Source: Pseudomonas fluorescens (GTDB taxonomy: Bacteria > Pseudomonadota > Gammaproteobacteria > Pseudomonadales > Pseudomonadaceae). Taken from it: a stretch of DNA of 64,000 nucleotides. Below the pieces are notes generated by a model, which ran no database searches, was not told the origin of the DNA, and worked only from the letters and a program-made list of their open reading frames with translations. The stretch lies in the NCBI RefSeq assembly GCF_002022275.1, contig NZ_MSDF01000028.1, positions 1-64,000 of the forward strand, written 5' to 3'. The translations under genes were made by a program, and so were the position numbers. Below are positions 7,236 to 16,334 of the stretch, in pieces; position 1 is the first letter of the stretch, and each line of letters starts with the position of its first letter.

Positions 7236-9254
7236 CTATGCGTCATAGAGCGGGTTTGGAGTAGGCAAAAACCATGGATAGGGAAACGGGCCTTCTCCCT
7301 CTGGCAAGTTGCTCCATGTAATCGACTCAATACTGTTGACCGCGCGAGCACCGTTTGCTGTACGGGCGTAATCGATGAACTCGATGTCGTTGCGGGTATA
7401 GCTCAGGTCAACGGCATTGGCTCCGTAACTGAGTTTTGGTGAGAGGAATGCGTAGTCGTTTTTCAGGTTGGAATCATCAAAAGTGCCAATGATGTTACCG
7501 GCCTCAAGCAGGCGGAATTGACTGTGCCACGGGTATTCATACGGCGCGCCGGGCTCCAGCAGCAACCGGGCACCATTGAGGTTGGCAGTGCCCGTCACGT
7601 GGGTAGTTGCAGCGCTGCCATCGGCATTGGTCGCGAAATAAAAGATAGAGCCACGCGCCATGGTGAAATCCCCATTGACCTGAGGTGCCCCTAATTGAGT
7701 GTTGGTGGTGAGTTGGCCATTGATGACTAGATTGCCAACTGATCCGCTCCCCTGATATTCAGCCCCCTGATCAACTACAACATTGCCGTTGATGGAGCCC
7801 TGGTTTTTCAGCAGCGCGCCGGTGAACACTTGCACGCCCTCATCAAAGTCCGTTTTTCCATTGATCTGCCAGTAACCCTTGCGCACTTCCAGTGATTGGA
7901 AATTACGACTTTCATCCAGAGTGCCATCAGGCGTGGAAGGCCAAGAGTAACGGTTGTAGCCATCCATGATCATGGTGTTACGGCCGGTGCCGCCATCGAC
8001 CACACCTTCAAAGCGTGCGCCGTATTTCAGGGTCAGCGTGTCGTTGCCTCCGCCCATATCCAGGGCTATGCCGTTGGCGCCACTGATCAGCCCTCCGTTG
8101 GACACCTGATCATCAAAATTGCCGATCAGCCTCACACCATAGCCATCCTGGCCGCGTATCTCGCCGTAATTTTCCAGCGTTGTTGCAGCCAGTGCCGAAC
8201 CGCCCAAGCCATTGCCTGCGAGCAGGCCGTTGTTGGCCCCCGTGATGCTCCCTCCCGTGGCGCTGTTGAAGACATAGCCGCCACCGATAGACACACCTTC
8301 GCTGGTATTGGCGTGACCATTTTTGTCGACACCGCTGGAGCCGGTCCCCTGAATCGCTCCCCAATTATTGATGTGCGCAATGCCGCCAATCCATACGCCG
8401 TCACCATCAATGTTTGTCAGTCGGCCATCTTGTCCGCCTTTGATCGTGCCGTCCCTGTTGAACACAGTGGCATCACCTGTAGAGATGACACCTGCACCAT
8501 TACGCCCCTCGATCGTGCCCAGATAGTTACCCAACGAACTGATCTGCGCACCTGAAACGCCATTACGACCACCCGAAATCAAGCTGCCGTTTGAAATTCG
8601 AACATCCATGGCTGAGTCGATTTTGATGGCGTCGAAAGCATCGGCAACGTTGCGCACGTCACCGGTAGATATTTCGCCGTAATTGCTGAGGTTCATATGA
8701 GAACCCGTACGCACGCCGTCACCGGACTCAGACCTGATAACACCCCCTGTGTTGTTATCAAGCGTCGTACGTGCACTGTTTCCGGTAACGCTACTGAAGT
8801 CCACTGCCTGGCCGCTCAAGGCGTGAACAGTGCCTCGATTACTCAGATTGATTTCGCCGAACTGATTTAAGCTCGTACCAATACGAACGGCATCGTTTGC
8901 ACCCTCAATGACTGCACCGGCATAGTTACGAACATAGTAGTAGCCATAGTCATTTTGAATGCCACGAGTAACGATGGCCCCGGCGCCGGTAGACACAATC
9001 CGGCCGTAATTGTTGACGTAGACAGTGGGTACCCAAAACGGGGTGGCTTTGAGTTCAACGGCATTTTGCACGGTATTGATAGTGCCGGAGCTCTTGACCC
9101 AGAGGCTTGGATCTATCCCGTCGCCGTTACCAATGACCTGAGTGGTGGCGTTCTGTGTGTCAATCATGATCTCTGCTTTAGACGCCAGAGGCATCCACAC
9201 ACCAGAAACAATCAACGAAATTTGCAGGGCGAGACGGCGGGGAACAAACGACAT
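7236..9254 (-). CDS. Autotransporter passenger domain (5' fragment)
   Basis: 672 aa as it stands. An N-terminal signal peptide (MSFVPRRLALQISLIVSGVW, cleaved near SKA-EI) is followed by a long region rich in Gly, Asn and Ser, with repeated short units of the type NNWGAIQGTGSSGV, NYGEIRGQDGYGV and NRDGTIKGGQDG. These build a right-handed beta-helix in adhesin-like autotransporters. A short pertactin-like stretch follows (about 450-640). It ends at the TAG codon at 7236-7238, shortly before the barrel. No protease triad is evident, so an adhesin role is more likely than an enzymatic one. Confidence 0.8.
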   Translation of the reverse strand: MSFVPRRLALQISLIVSGVWMPLASKAEIMIDTQNATTQVIGNGDGIDPSLWVKSSGTINTVQNAVELKATPFWVPTVYVNNYGRIVSTGAGAIVTRGIQNDYGYYYVRNYAGAVIEGANDAVRIGTSLNQFGEINLSNRGTVHALSGQAVDFSSVTGNSARTTLDNNTGGVIRSESGDGVRTGSHMNLSNYGEISTGDVRNVADAFDAIKIDSAMDVRISNGSLISGGRNGVSGAQISSLGNYLGTIEGRNGAGVISTGDATVFNRDGTIKGGQDGRLTNIDGDGVWIGGIAHINNWGAIQGTGSSGVDKNGHANTSEGVSIGGGYVFNSATGGSITGANNGLLAGNGLGGSALAATTLENYGEIRGQDGYGVRLIGNFDDQVSNGGLISGANGIALDMGGGNDTLTLKYGARFEGVVDGGTGRNTMIMDGYNRYSWPSTPDGTLDESRNFQSLEVRKGYWQINGKTDFDEGVQVFTGALLKNQGSINGNVVVDQGAEYQGSGSVGNLVINGQLTTNTQLGAPQVNGDFTMARGSIFYFATNADGSAATTHVTGTANLNGARLLLEPGAPYEYPWHSQFRLLEAGNIIGTFDDSNLKNDYAFLSPKLSYGANAVDLSYTRNDIEFIDYARTANGARAVNSIESITWSNLPEGEGPFPYPWFLPTPNPLYDA

Positions 9255-9308
9255 GCGCGAAATCCTTTTCTAGAATCGCGCCATTTTCCTATATAGCTAT
9301 TTGATATT

Positions 9309-9340
9309 GCCAGCGCATTCTAATAATTAAACGCGCTGGC
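9309..9340. terminator. Possible weak terminator (8-bp dyad, long loop)
   Basis: GCCAGCGC and GCGCTGGC form a perfect 8-bp stem around a 16-nt AT-rich loop, just past the 3' end of the TonB-dependent receptor gene and upstream of the autotransporter. There is no T-run, so it could equally be an operator for the autotransporter promoter. Confidence 0.35.
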
Positions 9341-9364
9341 AAGACAAGCGTTGAGCGTGTGAAA

Positions 9365-11590
9365 TCAGAAATCCACCGTCGCCGACAACTTCGCCACCCG
9401 CGGGTCGCCCTGGCTCAAATAGCCGCCCAGCGCCGATTCCCAGTACTTGGTATTCCCCACGTTCTCCACGGTCGCACCCAACGTCACATCACGCTGATCC
9501 ACCTTGAAGTTGTAGCGTGCGCCTACATCGAAGCGATTCCACGCAGGCAGGCTCAGGTTGTTCGCCGCATCGGCGTACTGGCCGCCGGTGCGCAGCATGC
9601 GCCCGTTAAGGGTCACGCCTTGCAGGCCCGGCACATCCCAATCCACGCCAGCGTTGAGCTGGAAAGAGGGCACACCAATGGCGCGGTTGCCATCATTGAC
9701 GCCGCCCTTGGTGCCTTTGAGCTCGGTGTCGATCAACGTCACCCCACCCAGCAGACGCAGGCCGGTAAGCGGTTCGCCGAAGACATTCAGCTCTACGCCC
9801 TTGTTGACCTGCTGGCCCTCACGCACGTAGGTCGCGCTCAAGCCGCCGGCGTTCAACACTGAATAGCCATCGCTCGGCTGTTCGATACGGTACACACCCA
9901 GCGTGGCGCCGTACGTGCCCATGTCCACCTTGACGCCAGCCTCGATCTGCTTCGAGCGCGCCGGAGCGTAAGCCTGGCTGCCATTGGTGACGGGCACGCC
10001 GCCAGCGGCGACCGGTGACGTCGGGCCCTGGGCCAAGCCTTCGATGCGGTTGGCGTAAAACGACACATGGTCCCACGGCTTGAACACCAGGCCATACACC
10101 GGCGTGGTGATCGACGCATCGTAGTTGGCCGTGCGTGTGCCCGTACCATAAGCGAAGCCTTGCACGACGATTTCCTGGCGACGCAAACCGGCGGTGAACA
10201 GCAAGCGGTCGTCCATGAAACCAAAAGTGTCCGAAACGGCTGCGCTGCGCACGAAGGTCTTGGCGGTAATGCCTGGATCACCCATGTCGCCGCCGGTGAA
10301 ACCACCGGCTTTCGGCTCGGGCACATCGACCGGGTTGTAGATATTGCTGGCGTATTTGGTCAGGTCAAAATCATAGGCGTTACGCGCCTGGGTCCAAATG
10401 CCCGCCAGGCCAAAATTGAGCTTGTGGCTGACCGGGCCAGTCTGGAATTTGCCATTCAAACCGGCCATCAGGCTGGTGTTGTCTTCCTGGTGGTGGATGC
10501 GAGAACCCGTCACATTGGCGTTGCCCAGGTTGTCTGTCAGTGTGACCGACGAGTAACGGCCGTTTTCGTTGGTATGTTTGGCGCCACCTGCGATGTAGGC
10601 GGTCCAGTTGTCGCTCAGGTCGTACTCGCCGCGCAGCATGCCGAAGGTGTCTTCGATATCCGTCGAATTCCAGCTCGGCGCGTAGTTGGTGTCTGCCGAC
10701 GGCGCATCCGGCACATGGGTCGCGGTGCCGAGAAACACCGAGTTACGCCCGCCATTGATGTGCTGTTTCTGGTAGACAAAATCGCCCGACAAGCGCAGCG
10801 CATCGCCGCGGTAATCCAGACCGATGGCGAACAGCTTGGAACGCTGGTTTTCGTCGTCGATCCCGGTATCACCTTCGCGCTGGGAAATGTTCACGCGCGC
10901 GCCAAAGCGGTTGTCTTCACCAAAGCGCTGGCCAATGTCCAAATGCTCGCCCACGCGACCGTCGCTGCTGATATCGGTGCTGAAGCGGCGCAGCGGTACG
11001 TCATCGGCACGTTTGGGCTGCAAGTTGACCCCGCCGCCGATTCCCGATCCGGTGGGCGTGACGCCATTGATAAACGCATTCGGGCCTTTGAATACCTCGA
11101 CGCGCTCCAGTGCATCGGTAGACATGATCTGGCGCGGTAAAATGCCGTACAAACCGTTATAGGAAATATCATCGCCATTCAGCGGCAAACCACGAATCAC
11201 GAAGACCTGTGCCTGGTTGGCAAACCCTGACGCCTGGCGCACCGACGAGTCATTGAGCAACACATCGCCGACGGTCTCGGCTTGCTGGTCACGAATCAAT
11301 TTCTCGGTGTAGGACGCCATGCTGAACGGCACGTCCATGATGTCCTGATTGCCCAGCACGCCCAATTGGCCGCCGCGCGCCACCTGGCCGCCGGCGTACA
11401 CCGGGGGCAGGGCGTTTGGCGCGGAGCCGTCGGCGTTGATGTTGGTGGCGCCCAGTTCTACGGTGTTACCGCTCTGAACGTTGTTCGCATCCTGCGGGGT
11501 GGCTGGGGTTGCAGCGTGAGCGGTGAGGCTCAGGGAACAGCAAAGGGCGAGCAGGGTCGGGCGAAACGGCACGGAAGGTCGGGCGGGCAT
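9365..11590 (-). CDS. TonB-dependent siderophore receptor
   Basis: 741-aa outer-membrane receptor for a ferric siderophore. A signal peptide (MPARPSVPFRPTLLALCCSL, cleaved after AHA) leads to a plug domain (about 60-170, with VFVIRGLPLNGDDISYNGLY and ALERVEVFKGPNAFING) and a 22-strand barrel ending in the required terminal Phe (SATVDF). There is no N-terminal STN signalling domain, so it does not drive a sigma/anti-sigma pair. I chose the Met at 11590 because it gives a proper signal peptide; an in-frame Met at 11710 lies beyond the Fur site. Ligand is unknown; the sequence resembles ferrichrome/catecholate-type receptors. Confidence 0.9.
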   Translation of the reverse strand: MPARPSVPFRPTLLALCCSLSLTAHAATPATPQDANNVQSGNTVELGATNINADGSAPNALPPVYAGGQVARGGQLGVLGNQDIMDVPFSMASYTEKLIRDQQAETVGDVLLNDSSVRQASGFANQAQVFVIRGLPLNGDDISYNGLYGILPRQIMSTDALERVEVFKGPNAFINGVTPTGSGIGGGVNLQPKRADDVPLRRFSTDISSDGRVGEHLDIGQRFGEDNRFGARVNISQREGDTGIDDENQRSKLFAIGLDYRGDALRLSGDFVYQKQHINGGRNSVFLGTATHVPDAPSADTNYAPSWNSTDIEDTFGMLRGEYDLSDNWTAYIAGGAKHTNENGRYSSVTLTDNLGNANVTGSRIHHQEDNTSLMAGLNGKFQTGPVSHKLNFGLAGIWTQARNAYDFDLTKYASNIYNPVDVPEPKAGGFTGGDMGDPGITAKTFVRSAAVSDTFGFMDDRLLFTAGLRRQEIVVQGFAYGTGTRTANYDASITTPVYGLVFKPWDHVSFYANRIEGLAQGPTSPVAAGGVPVTNGSQAYAPARSKQIEAGVKVDMGTYGATLGVYRIEQPSDGYSVLNAGGLSATYVREGQQVNKGVELNVFGEPLTGLRLLGGVTLIDTELKGTKGGVNDGNRAIGVPSFQLNAGVDWDVPGLQGVTLNGRMLRTGGQYADAANNLSLPAWNRFDVGARYNFKVDQRDVTLGATVENVGNTKYWESALGGYLSQGDPRVAKLSATVDF

Positions 11591-11676
11591 GGTCGGTCCT
11601 GACGGCGAACCGTCACAGTGAGGAAAAGGGCAACAAACGTTGCGCGTCCTCGCTGCGCGGATACGACTCCGATGCA

Positions 11677-11695
11677 AATGATAGTGATTGTTATT
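11677..11695 (-). promoter_or_regulatory. Fur box for the siderophore receptor
   Basis: On the minus strand AATAACAATCACTATCATT matches 11 of 19 positions of the Fur consensus, in the order of its inverted repeats. It lies 87 bases upstream of the receptor start, where an iron-repressed promoter is expected. Confidence 0.65.
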
Positions 11696-11808
11696 AAGTT
11701 TTTGCAACAAAATTATCGGATTGGGGTCTGCGCGCGTGTTTGCGTGCCGCGTTTGAGCCGATGCCGAGTAGAATCACGCCCTGAAAGCGATTCCTGAGGT
11801 GCGGTACG

Positions 11809-14166
11809 GTGGATTTACAGCAGGGTTTTGTCCTGACCCGGCATTGGCGCGACACCCCGGCCGGCACGGAGGTCAGTTTTTGGCTGGCCACCGACACGGG
11901 CCCCAGGTTTATCCGCCTACCCGTGCAGACCTCGGTGATGTTTATTCCCGAGGCCCATCGCAAACCACTCGACTGGCTGCTCAAGGGCGAGCGTGATATC
12001 GAGCTGCGCCCGTTGCAGTTGTGCGACTTCCATCACCGGCCGGTCCTGGGCTTGTACACCCGCCAGCACCGCCAGGCGATGGACGTGGAAAAACGCCTGC
12101 GTGCGGCTGGCGTCGACGTCTACGAAGGCGATGTTCGCCCGCCCGAGCGTTACATGATGGAGCGCTTCATCACCGCCCCGGTGTGGTTTGGCGGCACGCC
12201 GGATGCCGACGGCGTGCTGTGCAACGCGCAGATGAAACCCGACCCCGACTACCGCCCGCCGCTGAAACTGGTGTCGCTGGACATTGAAACCACCGCTCAG
12301 GGCGACCTCTATTCCATCGCCCTCGAAGGCTGTGGCGAGCGTCAGGTGTACATGCTCGGCCCGCCGAACAAAGCCGACGCGGTGGACTTCAAGCTCGATT
12401 ATTGCGACACCCGCGCCCAACTGCTCGAACGCCTGAATGAATGGCTCGCCACCCATGACCCCGATGCGATCATCGGCTGGAACGTGGTGCAGTTCGACCT
12501 GCGTGTGCTCCACGAACATGCCCAGCGCCTCAACGTGCCGCTGATGCTCGGGCGCGGCAGTGAGCCCATGGCCTGGCGCGAGCACGGCAGCCGCAACCAT
12601 TACTTCGCGGCAGCGGCGGGGCGGTTGATTATCGACGGCATCGAAGCCCTGCGATCGGCCACCTGGAGTTTCGAATCCTTCAGCCTGGAAAACGTCGCGC
12701 AGACCCTGCTTGGCGAAGGCAAGGACATCTCCACGCCCTACCAGCGCATGGATGAAATCAACCGCATGTTCGCCGAGGACAAGCCCGCGCTGGCGCGCTA
12801 CAACCTCAAGGACTGCGAGCTGGTCACGCGGATTTTCGAGAAGACCGAGCTGCTTAAATTCCTGCTGGAACGTGCCAGCGTTACGGGTTTGCCGGCTGAC
12901 CGTAACGGCGGCTCCGTCGCGGCCTTCACCCACTTGTACATGCCGCTGATGCACCGTCAGGGTTTCGTCGCGCCGAACCTGGGCGACAAGCCGCCCGAGG
13001 CCAGCCCCGGCGGCTTTGTGATGGACTCGCGCCCTGGCCTCTATGAGTCGGTGCTGGTGCTGGATTACAAAAGCCTCTACCCGTCGATCATCCGCAGCTT
13101 CCTGATCGACCCGGTGGGCTTGATCGAAGGCCTCAAACACCCCGACGACAGCGAGTCGGTGGAAGGCTTTCGCGGCGCGCGTTTTTCCCGCACCCGCCAT
13201 TGTCTGCCGTCCATCGTCACGCGGGTTTCCGAAGGCCGTGAAGCGGCCAAGCGCGAACGCAATGCACCGTTGTCCCAAGCCCTGAAAATCATCATGAACG
13301 CCTTCTACGGTGTGCTCGGCTCCAGCGGTTGCCGATTTTTCGACACGCGGCTGGCGTCCTCGATCACGATGCGCGGCCATCAGATCATGCGCCAGACCCG
13401 CGAGCTGGTTGAAGCCCAGGGTTACGAGGTGATCTACGGCGACACCGACTCGACGTTCGTCTGGCTCGGCAGTGCCCATTCCGGGGAAGACGCCAGCCGT
13501 ATCGGCCAGGCGCTGGTGCAACACGTCAACGGCTGGTGGCGTGCGCATTTGCAGAACGAGTTCGGCTTGCAAAGCGCTCTGGAGCTGCAATATGAAACCC
13601 ACTTCAGCCGCTTCCTCATGCCGACCATTCGTGGCGCGGAGGAGGGCAGCAAGAAGCGCTACGCAGGCTTGGTGGTGCGAGGCGATGGCAGCGAGGAAAT
13701 GGTCTACAAAGGCCTGGAAACCGTACGCAGCGACTGGTCGCCGTTGGCGCGGCAATTCCAGCAGGAACTCTACCAGCGCATCTTCCATCGCCAACCCCAT
13801 CAGGAGTACATCCGCGACTACGTGCGCCGCACCTTGAGCGGCGAGTTGGACGACTTGCTGATCTACCGCAAGCGCCTGCGCCGCCGGTTGGACGACTACG
13901 AACGCAACGTCCCGCCCCATGTGCGCGCCGCGCGGCTGGCGGATGAATACAACGACCGCCTGGGCCGCCCGCGCCAGTACCAGCGCGGCGGCTGGATCAG
14001 CTACGTGATCAGCGTTAATGGTCCGGAGCCGCTCGAAGTGCGCCAGGCGCCGATCGACTACGACCACTACGTCACCAAGCAATTGCAGCCGGTGGCCGAC
14101 GCGATCCTGCCGTTCGTGAATGATGATTTCGGCACGCTGGTCGGCGGGCAAATGGGCCTGTTCTAA
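11809..14166 (+). CDS. polB: DNA polymerase II
   Basis: 785-aa family B polymerase with proofreading, used in DNA repair and replication restart. The exonuclease domain carries the DxE pair (D158, E160 in SLDIETTAQG) and the Exo II segment GWNVVQFDLRVL. The polymerase domain has DYKSLYPSIIRSF (motif A), a KxxxNAFYG-type motif B (ALKIIMNAFYGVLGSSG) and motif C, YGDTDSTF. Length equals that of PolB in E. coli and Pseudomonas. The start is GTG at 11809. PolB is SOS-controlled in E. coli, but I could not find a convincing CTG-N10-CAG LexA site in the short upstream region. Confidence 0.95.
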   Translation: MDLQQGFVLTRHWRDTPAGTEVSFWLATDTGPRFIRLPVQTSVMFIPEAHRKPLDWLLKGERDIELRPLQLCDFHHRPVLGLYTRQHRQAMDVEKRLRAAGVDVYEGDVRPPERYMMERFITAPVWFGGTPDADGVLCNAQMKPDPDYRPPLKLVSLDIETTAQGDLYSIALEGCGERQVYMLGPPNKADAVDFKLDYCDTRAQLLERLNEWLATHDPDAIIGWNVVQFDLRVLHEHAQRLNVPLMLGRGSEPMAWREHGSRNHYFAAAAGRLIIDGIEALRSATWSFESFSLENVAQTLLGEGKDISTPYQRMDEINRMFAEDKPALARYNLKDCELVTRIFEKTELLKFLLERASVTGLPADRNGGSVAAFTHLYMPLMHRQGFVAPNLGDKPPEASPGGFVMDSRPGLYESVLVLDYKSLYPSIIRSFLIDPVGLIEGLKHPDDSESVEGFRGARFSRTRHCLPSIVTRVSEGREAAKRERNAPLSQALKIIMNAFYGVLGSSGCRFFDTRLASSITMRGHQIMRQTRELVEAQGYEVIYGDTDSTFVWLGSAHSGEDASRIGQALVQHVNGWWRAHLQNEFGLQSALELQYETHFSRFLMPTIRGAEEGSKKRYAGLVVRGDGSEEMVYKGLETVRSDWSPLARQFQQELYQRIFHRQPHQEYIRDYVRRTLSGELDDLLIYRKRLRRRLDDYERNVPPHVRAARLADEYNDRLGRPRQYQRGGWISYVISVNGPEPLEVRQAPIDYDHYVTKQLQPVADAILPFVNDDFGTLVGGQMGLF

Positions 14167-14238
14167 AACGCTTGCCCAAGCGCGTGGGGAGCCTGCACTC
14201 TGTGTCACTGACGACCCCCTCACACGGCGCAGCGCTCC

Positions 14239-14817
14239 ATGACCCAGATCACCCTGACCGGCACTCACGTCGAACTCCTCCCCCTGCAACGCGAACACGC
14301 TGGCGCCTTGCTCGACGCCGCCGCCGATGGCGAGCTGTGGAACCTCAAAGTCACCAATGTGCCCGGTCCGGATACCGTCGATAAGTACATCGACACCGCG
14401 CTGGTCGGGCGCGACGCCGGCTCTGTCATTCCGTTCACTATCGTGCGCCGCGACAGCGGCCAGGTGGTCGGCAGCACGCGTTTCTGGAAGGTCGACCGGG
14501 TCAACCGCAAGCTGGAAATCGGTCATACCTGGCTGGCGCAATCCACACAAAAAACCGGCATCAACACCGAGGCCAAGTTGCTGCTGCTGACTTACGCGTT
14601 TGAAGTCCTCGACTGTGTGCGCGTGCAATTCACTACCGACGAACTCAACGAAAAATCCCGCGCCGCGATCCTGCGCCTCGGCGCCGTGCAGGAAGGCATC
14701 GTGCGCCACGAACGCATCATGCCCGATGGGCGCAAACGCAATTCGGTGCGCTTCAGCATCATCGATTCGGAATGGCCGCAGGTGAAAGCCAGTTTGCAGG
14801 CCAAACTGCAGCGCTAG
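14239..14817 (+). CDS. GNAT-family N-acetyltransferase (RimJ/RimL-like)
   Basis: 192-aa acetyltransferase of the GNAT fold. The N-terminal part (VELLPLQREHAGALLDAA) and the middle (GSTRFWKVDRVNRKLEIGHT, then GINTEAKLLLLTYAFEVL) match the Acetyltransf_3/RimL group, where the second segment binds acetyl-CoA. Members acetylate protein N-termini, antibiotics or small amines; the substrate cannot be deduced. The next gene begins 13 bases after its stop, and the stop codon forms part of that gene's Shine-Dalgarno (TAGGAG), so the two are probably co-transcribed. Confidence 0.86.
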   Translation: MTQITLTGTHVELLPLQREHAGALLDAAADGELWNLKVTNVPGPDTVDKYIDTALVGRDAGSVIPFTIVRRDSGQVVGSTRFWKVDRVNRKLEIGHTWLAQSTQKTGINTEAKLLLLTYAFEVLDCVRVQFTTDELNEKSRAAILRLGAVQEGIVRHERIMPDGRKRNSVRFSIIDSEWPQVKASLQAKLQR

Positions 14818-14829
14818 GAGAAAAGCCCC

Positions 14830-15462
14830 ATGTACACGCTCTATGGCATCGACGAATCTGGCTCCTGCATGATTGAAATCGCCCTGCAGCGTTGTGGGGT
14901 GCAGTGGCGGCGGATCGACGCAAGCTCCTGGGAAGACAGCGAGGGCAGTGAGGCGCTGGCGCGGATCAACCCGCTCAAGCAGATTCCCACGCTGGTCACC
15001 CCCGATGGCCAGGTGCTGACCGAAAGCGCCGCAATCCTGATCCATCTAGGCCTGGAGTTTCCCGCCTCCGGGTTACTGGCCGGCAATCGCGCGCAGATCA
15101 TCCGAGGCCTGGTGTACATCGCCGCCAATTGCTACTCGGCCATCGGCATCATCGACTACCCGCAACGCTGGCTGGGCGAGGCGGATCAGACTGTGCAAGC
15201 GCAATTGACCACCGGCACTCGGCGTTACCTGCATCAAGCCTGGGTAGTGTTTGCCGACCAGTTTGCCGAGCAGCTATTCGGTCCCGCTGATGTGCCGAAT
15301 GCATTGGGCATCATGGCCGCGGCGGTGTCGCGTTGGGACGAGGCGCGCGAAGTGCTCAAAGCCCTTGCCCCCGGCTTCGCCCAGACGCTGGCGCAGGTGG
15401 ACGCCGACCCCGTTGTGGCCCCGGTGTTTGCGCGGCATTGGCCGGATTGGGACGTCTCATGA
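14830..15462 (+). CDS. Glutathione S-transferase family protein
   Basis: 210-aa GST. The N-terminal thioredoxin-fold half (about 1-80) contains ARINPLKQIPTLVTPDGQ with the cis-proline, and the ESAAILIHL glutathione-binding turn. The C-terminal half is all-helical. It would conjugate or reduce substrates with glutathione in the cytoplasm; the substrate is unknown. AGGAG is eight bases before the ATG and shared with the stop codon of the upstream acetyltransferase. A 7-bp hairpin (15464-15484) follows. Confidence 0.87.
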   Translation: MYTLYGIDESGSCMIEIALQRCGVQWRRIDASSWEDSEGSEALARINPLKQIPTLVTPDGQVLTESAAILIHLGLEFPASGLLAGNRAQIIRGLVYIAANCYSAIGIIDYPQRWLGEADQTVQAQLTTGTRRYLHQAWVVFADQFAEQLFGPADVPNALGIMAAAVSRWDEAREVLKALAPGFAQTLAQVDADPVVAPVFARHWPDWDVS

Positions 15463-15463
15463 T

Positions 15464-15484
15464 GTTTCCGCAATCAACGGAAAC
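15464..15484. terminator. Small hairpin after the GST gene
   Basis: GTTTCCG and CGGAAAC pair perfectly around a 7-nt loop directly after the GST stop codon. There is no T-run, so terminator function is only suggested by position. Confidence 0.4.
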
Positions 15485-15626
15485 AATCACGCTTGAGCCC
15501 TCCAGGCCCTTGCGTAGCGGGCGTCCTGACCTACGCTTTCTTAAAGTCGTGTAGGAATCATCCTTGAATTTGACTGTCGCACACATGAAACTCAAGAACC
15601 CTGCATGGAATTCAAAGGAGGTGCGC

Positions 15627-16214
15627 ATGCTCATCCGGTCGCTGACCCTGGCTACCTTGATGGCTTTTACGGGGCCGCTGTTGGCCGCTGATGATATCAA
15701 CCCGCTCAAACAGGATTTGGGCAAAGCCCGCCCCTTGGTGGTAGTGGAACTTGATTCCGGCAACTCCACCCTGGCAACCCTCCAGAAACAACTGGACGAG
15801 CCTGCCAACAAGCAGTCCTTTGAAGAGCGCAGCATGGTGTTCTACACCGTGAAGTTCGGCAGCATCGGCGCGGAAGGCGAGAAGTTCGCCAAGGACGCCA
15901 AGGACAACAAAAAGCTCACGCCACCTGAAACCAATGCGTTGATTCGCGCCCTGAAGCTCGGCGCCGGCAGTGGCACCAAGGTGATTTTGGTGGGCAAGGA
16001 TGGCGAGAAGAAACTCGAGAAGACGGTACCGCCGGACACCCTCGACTTGAAGGATTTTTTCAGCGCCATCGACCAGATGCCCATGGCTGAAAAAGAAGCC
16101 GCCGCTGCTGCGGAACCGGAGCCTGCTGCCGCCGCACCAGCCAAAGGTGGCAAAGCTGCCAAGCCGGTCAAGCCCGGCAGCAAGCCAGCCCCTGCGCAAC
16201 AGCTCGATGACTGA
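15627..16214 (+). CDS. DUF4174 domain protein, predicted secreted
   Basis: 195-aa protein. The signal peptide (MLIRSLTLATLMAFTGPLLA) is followed by a DUF4174 domain (about 28-155) with family landmarks RPLVVVELDS, LQKQLDEPANKQSF, MVFYTVKFG, KVILVGKDGEKKL and the final IDQMPMAEKEA. It has a thioredoxin-like layout but no CxxC. A low-complexity Ala/Pro/Lys tail follows (AAAAEPEPAAAAPAKGGKAA), probably disordered. The start at 15627 has a perfect AAAGGAGG site. Function unknown. A REPIN separates it from the converging psl operon. Confidence 0.8.
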   Translation: MLIRSLTLATLMAFTGPLLAADDINPLKQDLGKARPLVVVELDSGNSTLATLQKQLDEPANKQSFEERSMVFYTVKFGSIGAEGEKFAKDAKDNKKLTPPETNALIRALKLGAGSGTKVILVGKDGEKKLEKTVPPDTLDLKDFFSAIDQMPMAEKEAAAAAEPEPAAAAPAKGGKAAKPVKPGSKPAPAQQLDD

Positions 16215-16226
16215 CAACGCTTAACC

Positions 16227-16318
16227 CTGTGGGAGCGGGCTTGCCCGCGATAGCGGTGTATCAGCCAAGTATTCTGTCGCTGACACGCCGCCATCGCGGG
16301 CAAGCCCGGCTCCCACAG
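16227..16318. repeat. REPIN (inverted pair of REP palindromes)
   Basis: Two REP elements with the core GAGCGGGCTTGCCCGCGAT-type sequence face each other (left arm CTGTGGGAGCGGGCTTGCCC, right arm its near-complement), separated by about 45 bp. This is the common Pseudomonas REPIN layout. It lies between the 3' ends of the DUF4174 gene and pslL. Confidence 0.88.
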
Positions 16319-16334
16319 AGGGCCAGCAGTGTTC

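Larger units (their letters stand above)
6174..9254 (-). pseudogene. Autotransporter gene interrupted by an in-frame TAG codon
   Basis: One reading frame runs from the signal peptide at 9254 to the terminal Phe at 6174 with a single interruption, an amber codon at 7236-7238. The codons on either side are in the same frame, and sense sequence resumes immediately (LATSETTASAAIEALAG), leading into the beta-barrel. The intact protein would be about 1026 aa: signal peptide, beta-helical passenger, linker and outer-membrane barrel. With the stop, the secreted passenger loses its translocator. Possible explanations are a recent nonsense mutation, a sequencing error, or amber readthrough; the rest of the frame shows no decay. 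Confidence 0.85.

Noticed and set aside
11761..11808. LexA/SOS box for polB
   Set aside because: I looked for CTG-N10-CAG because polB is SOS-induced in E. coli, but no acceptable match is present just upstream.
11917..15045. Minus-strand open frame of 1042 codons across polB and the acetyltransferase
   Set aside because: Antisense to polB, which has all polymerase motifs. Long antisense frames are common in high-GC Pseudomonas genes. The product has no domain and a His/Gln/Val-rich composition.
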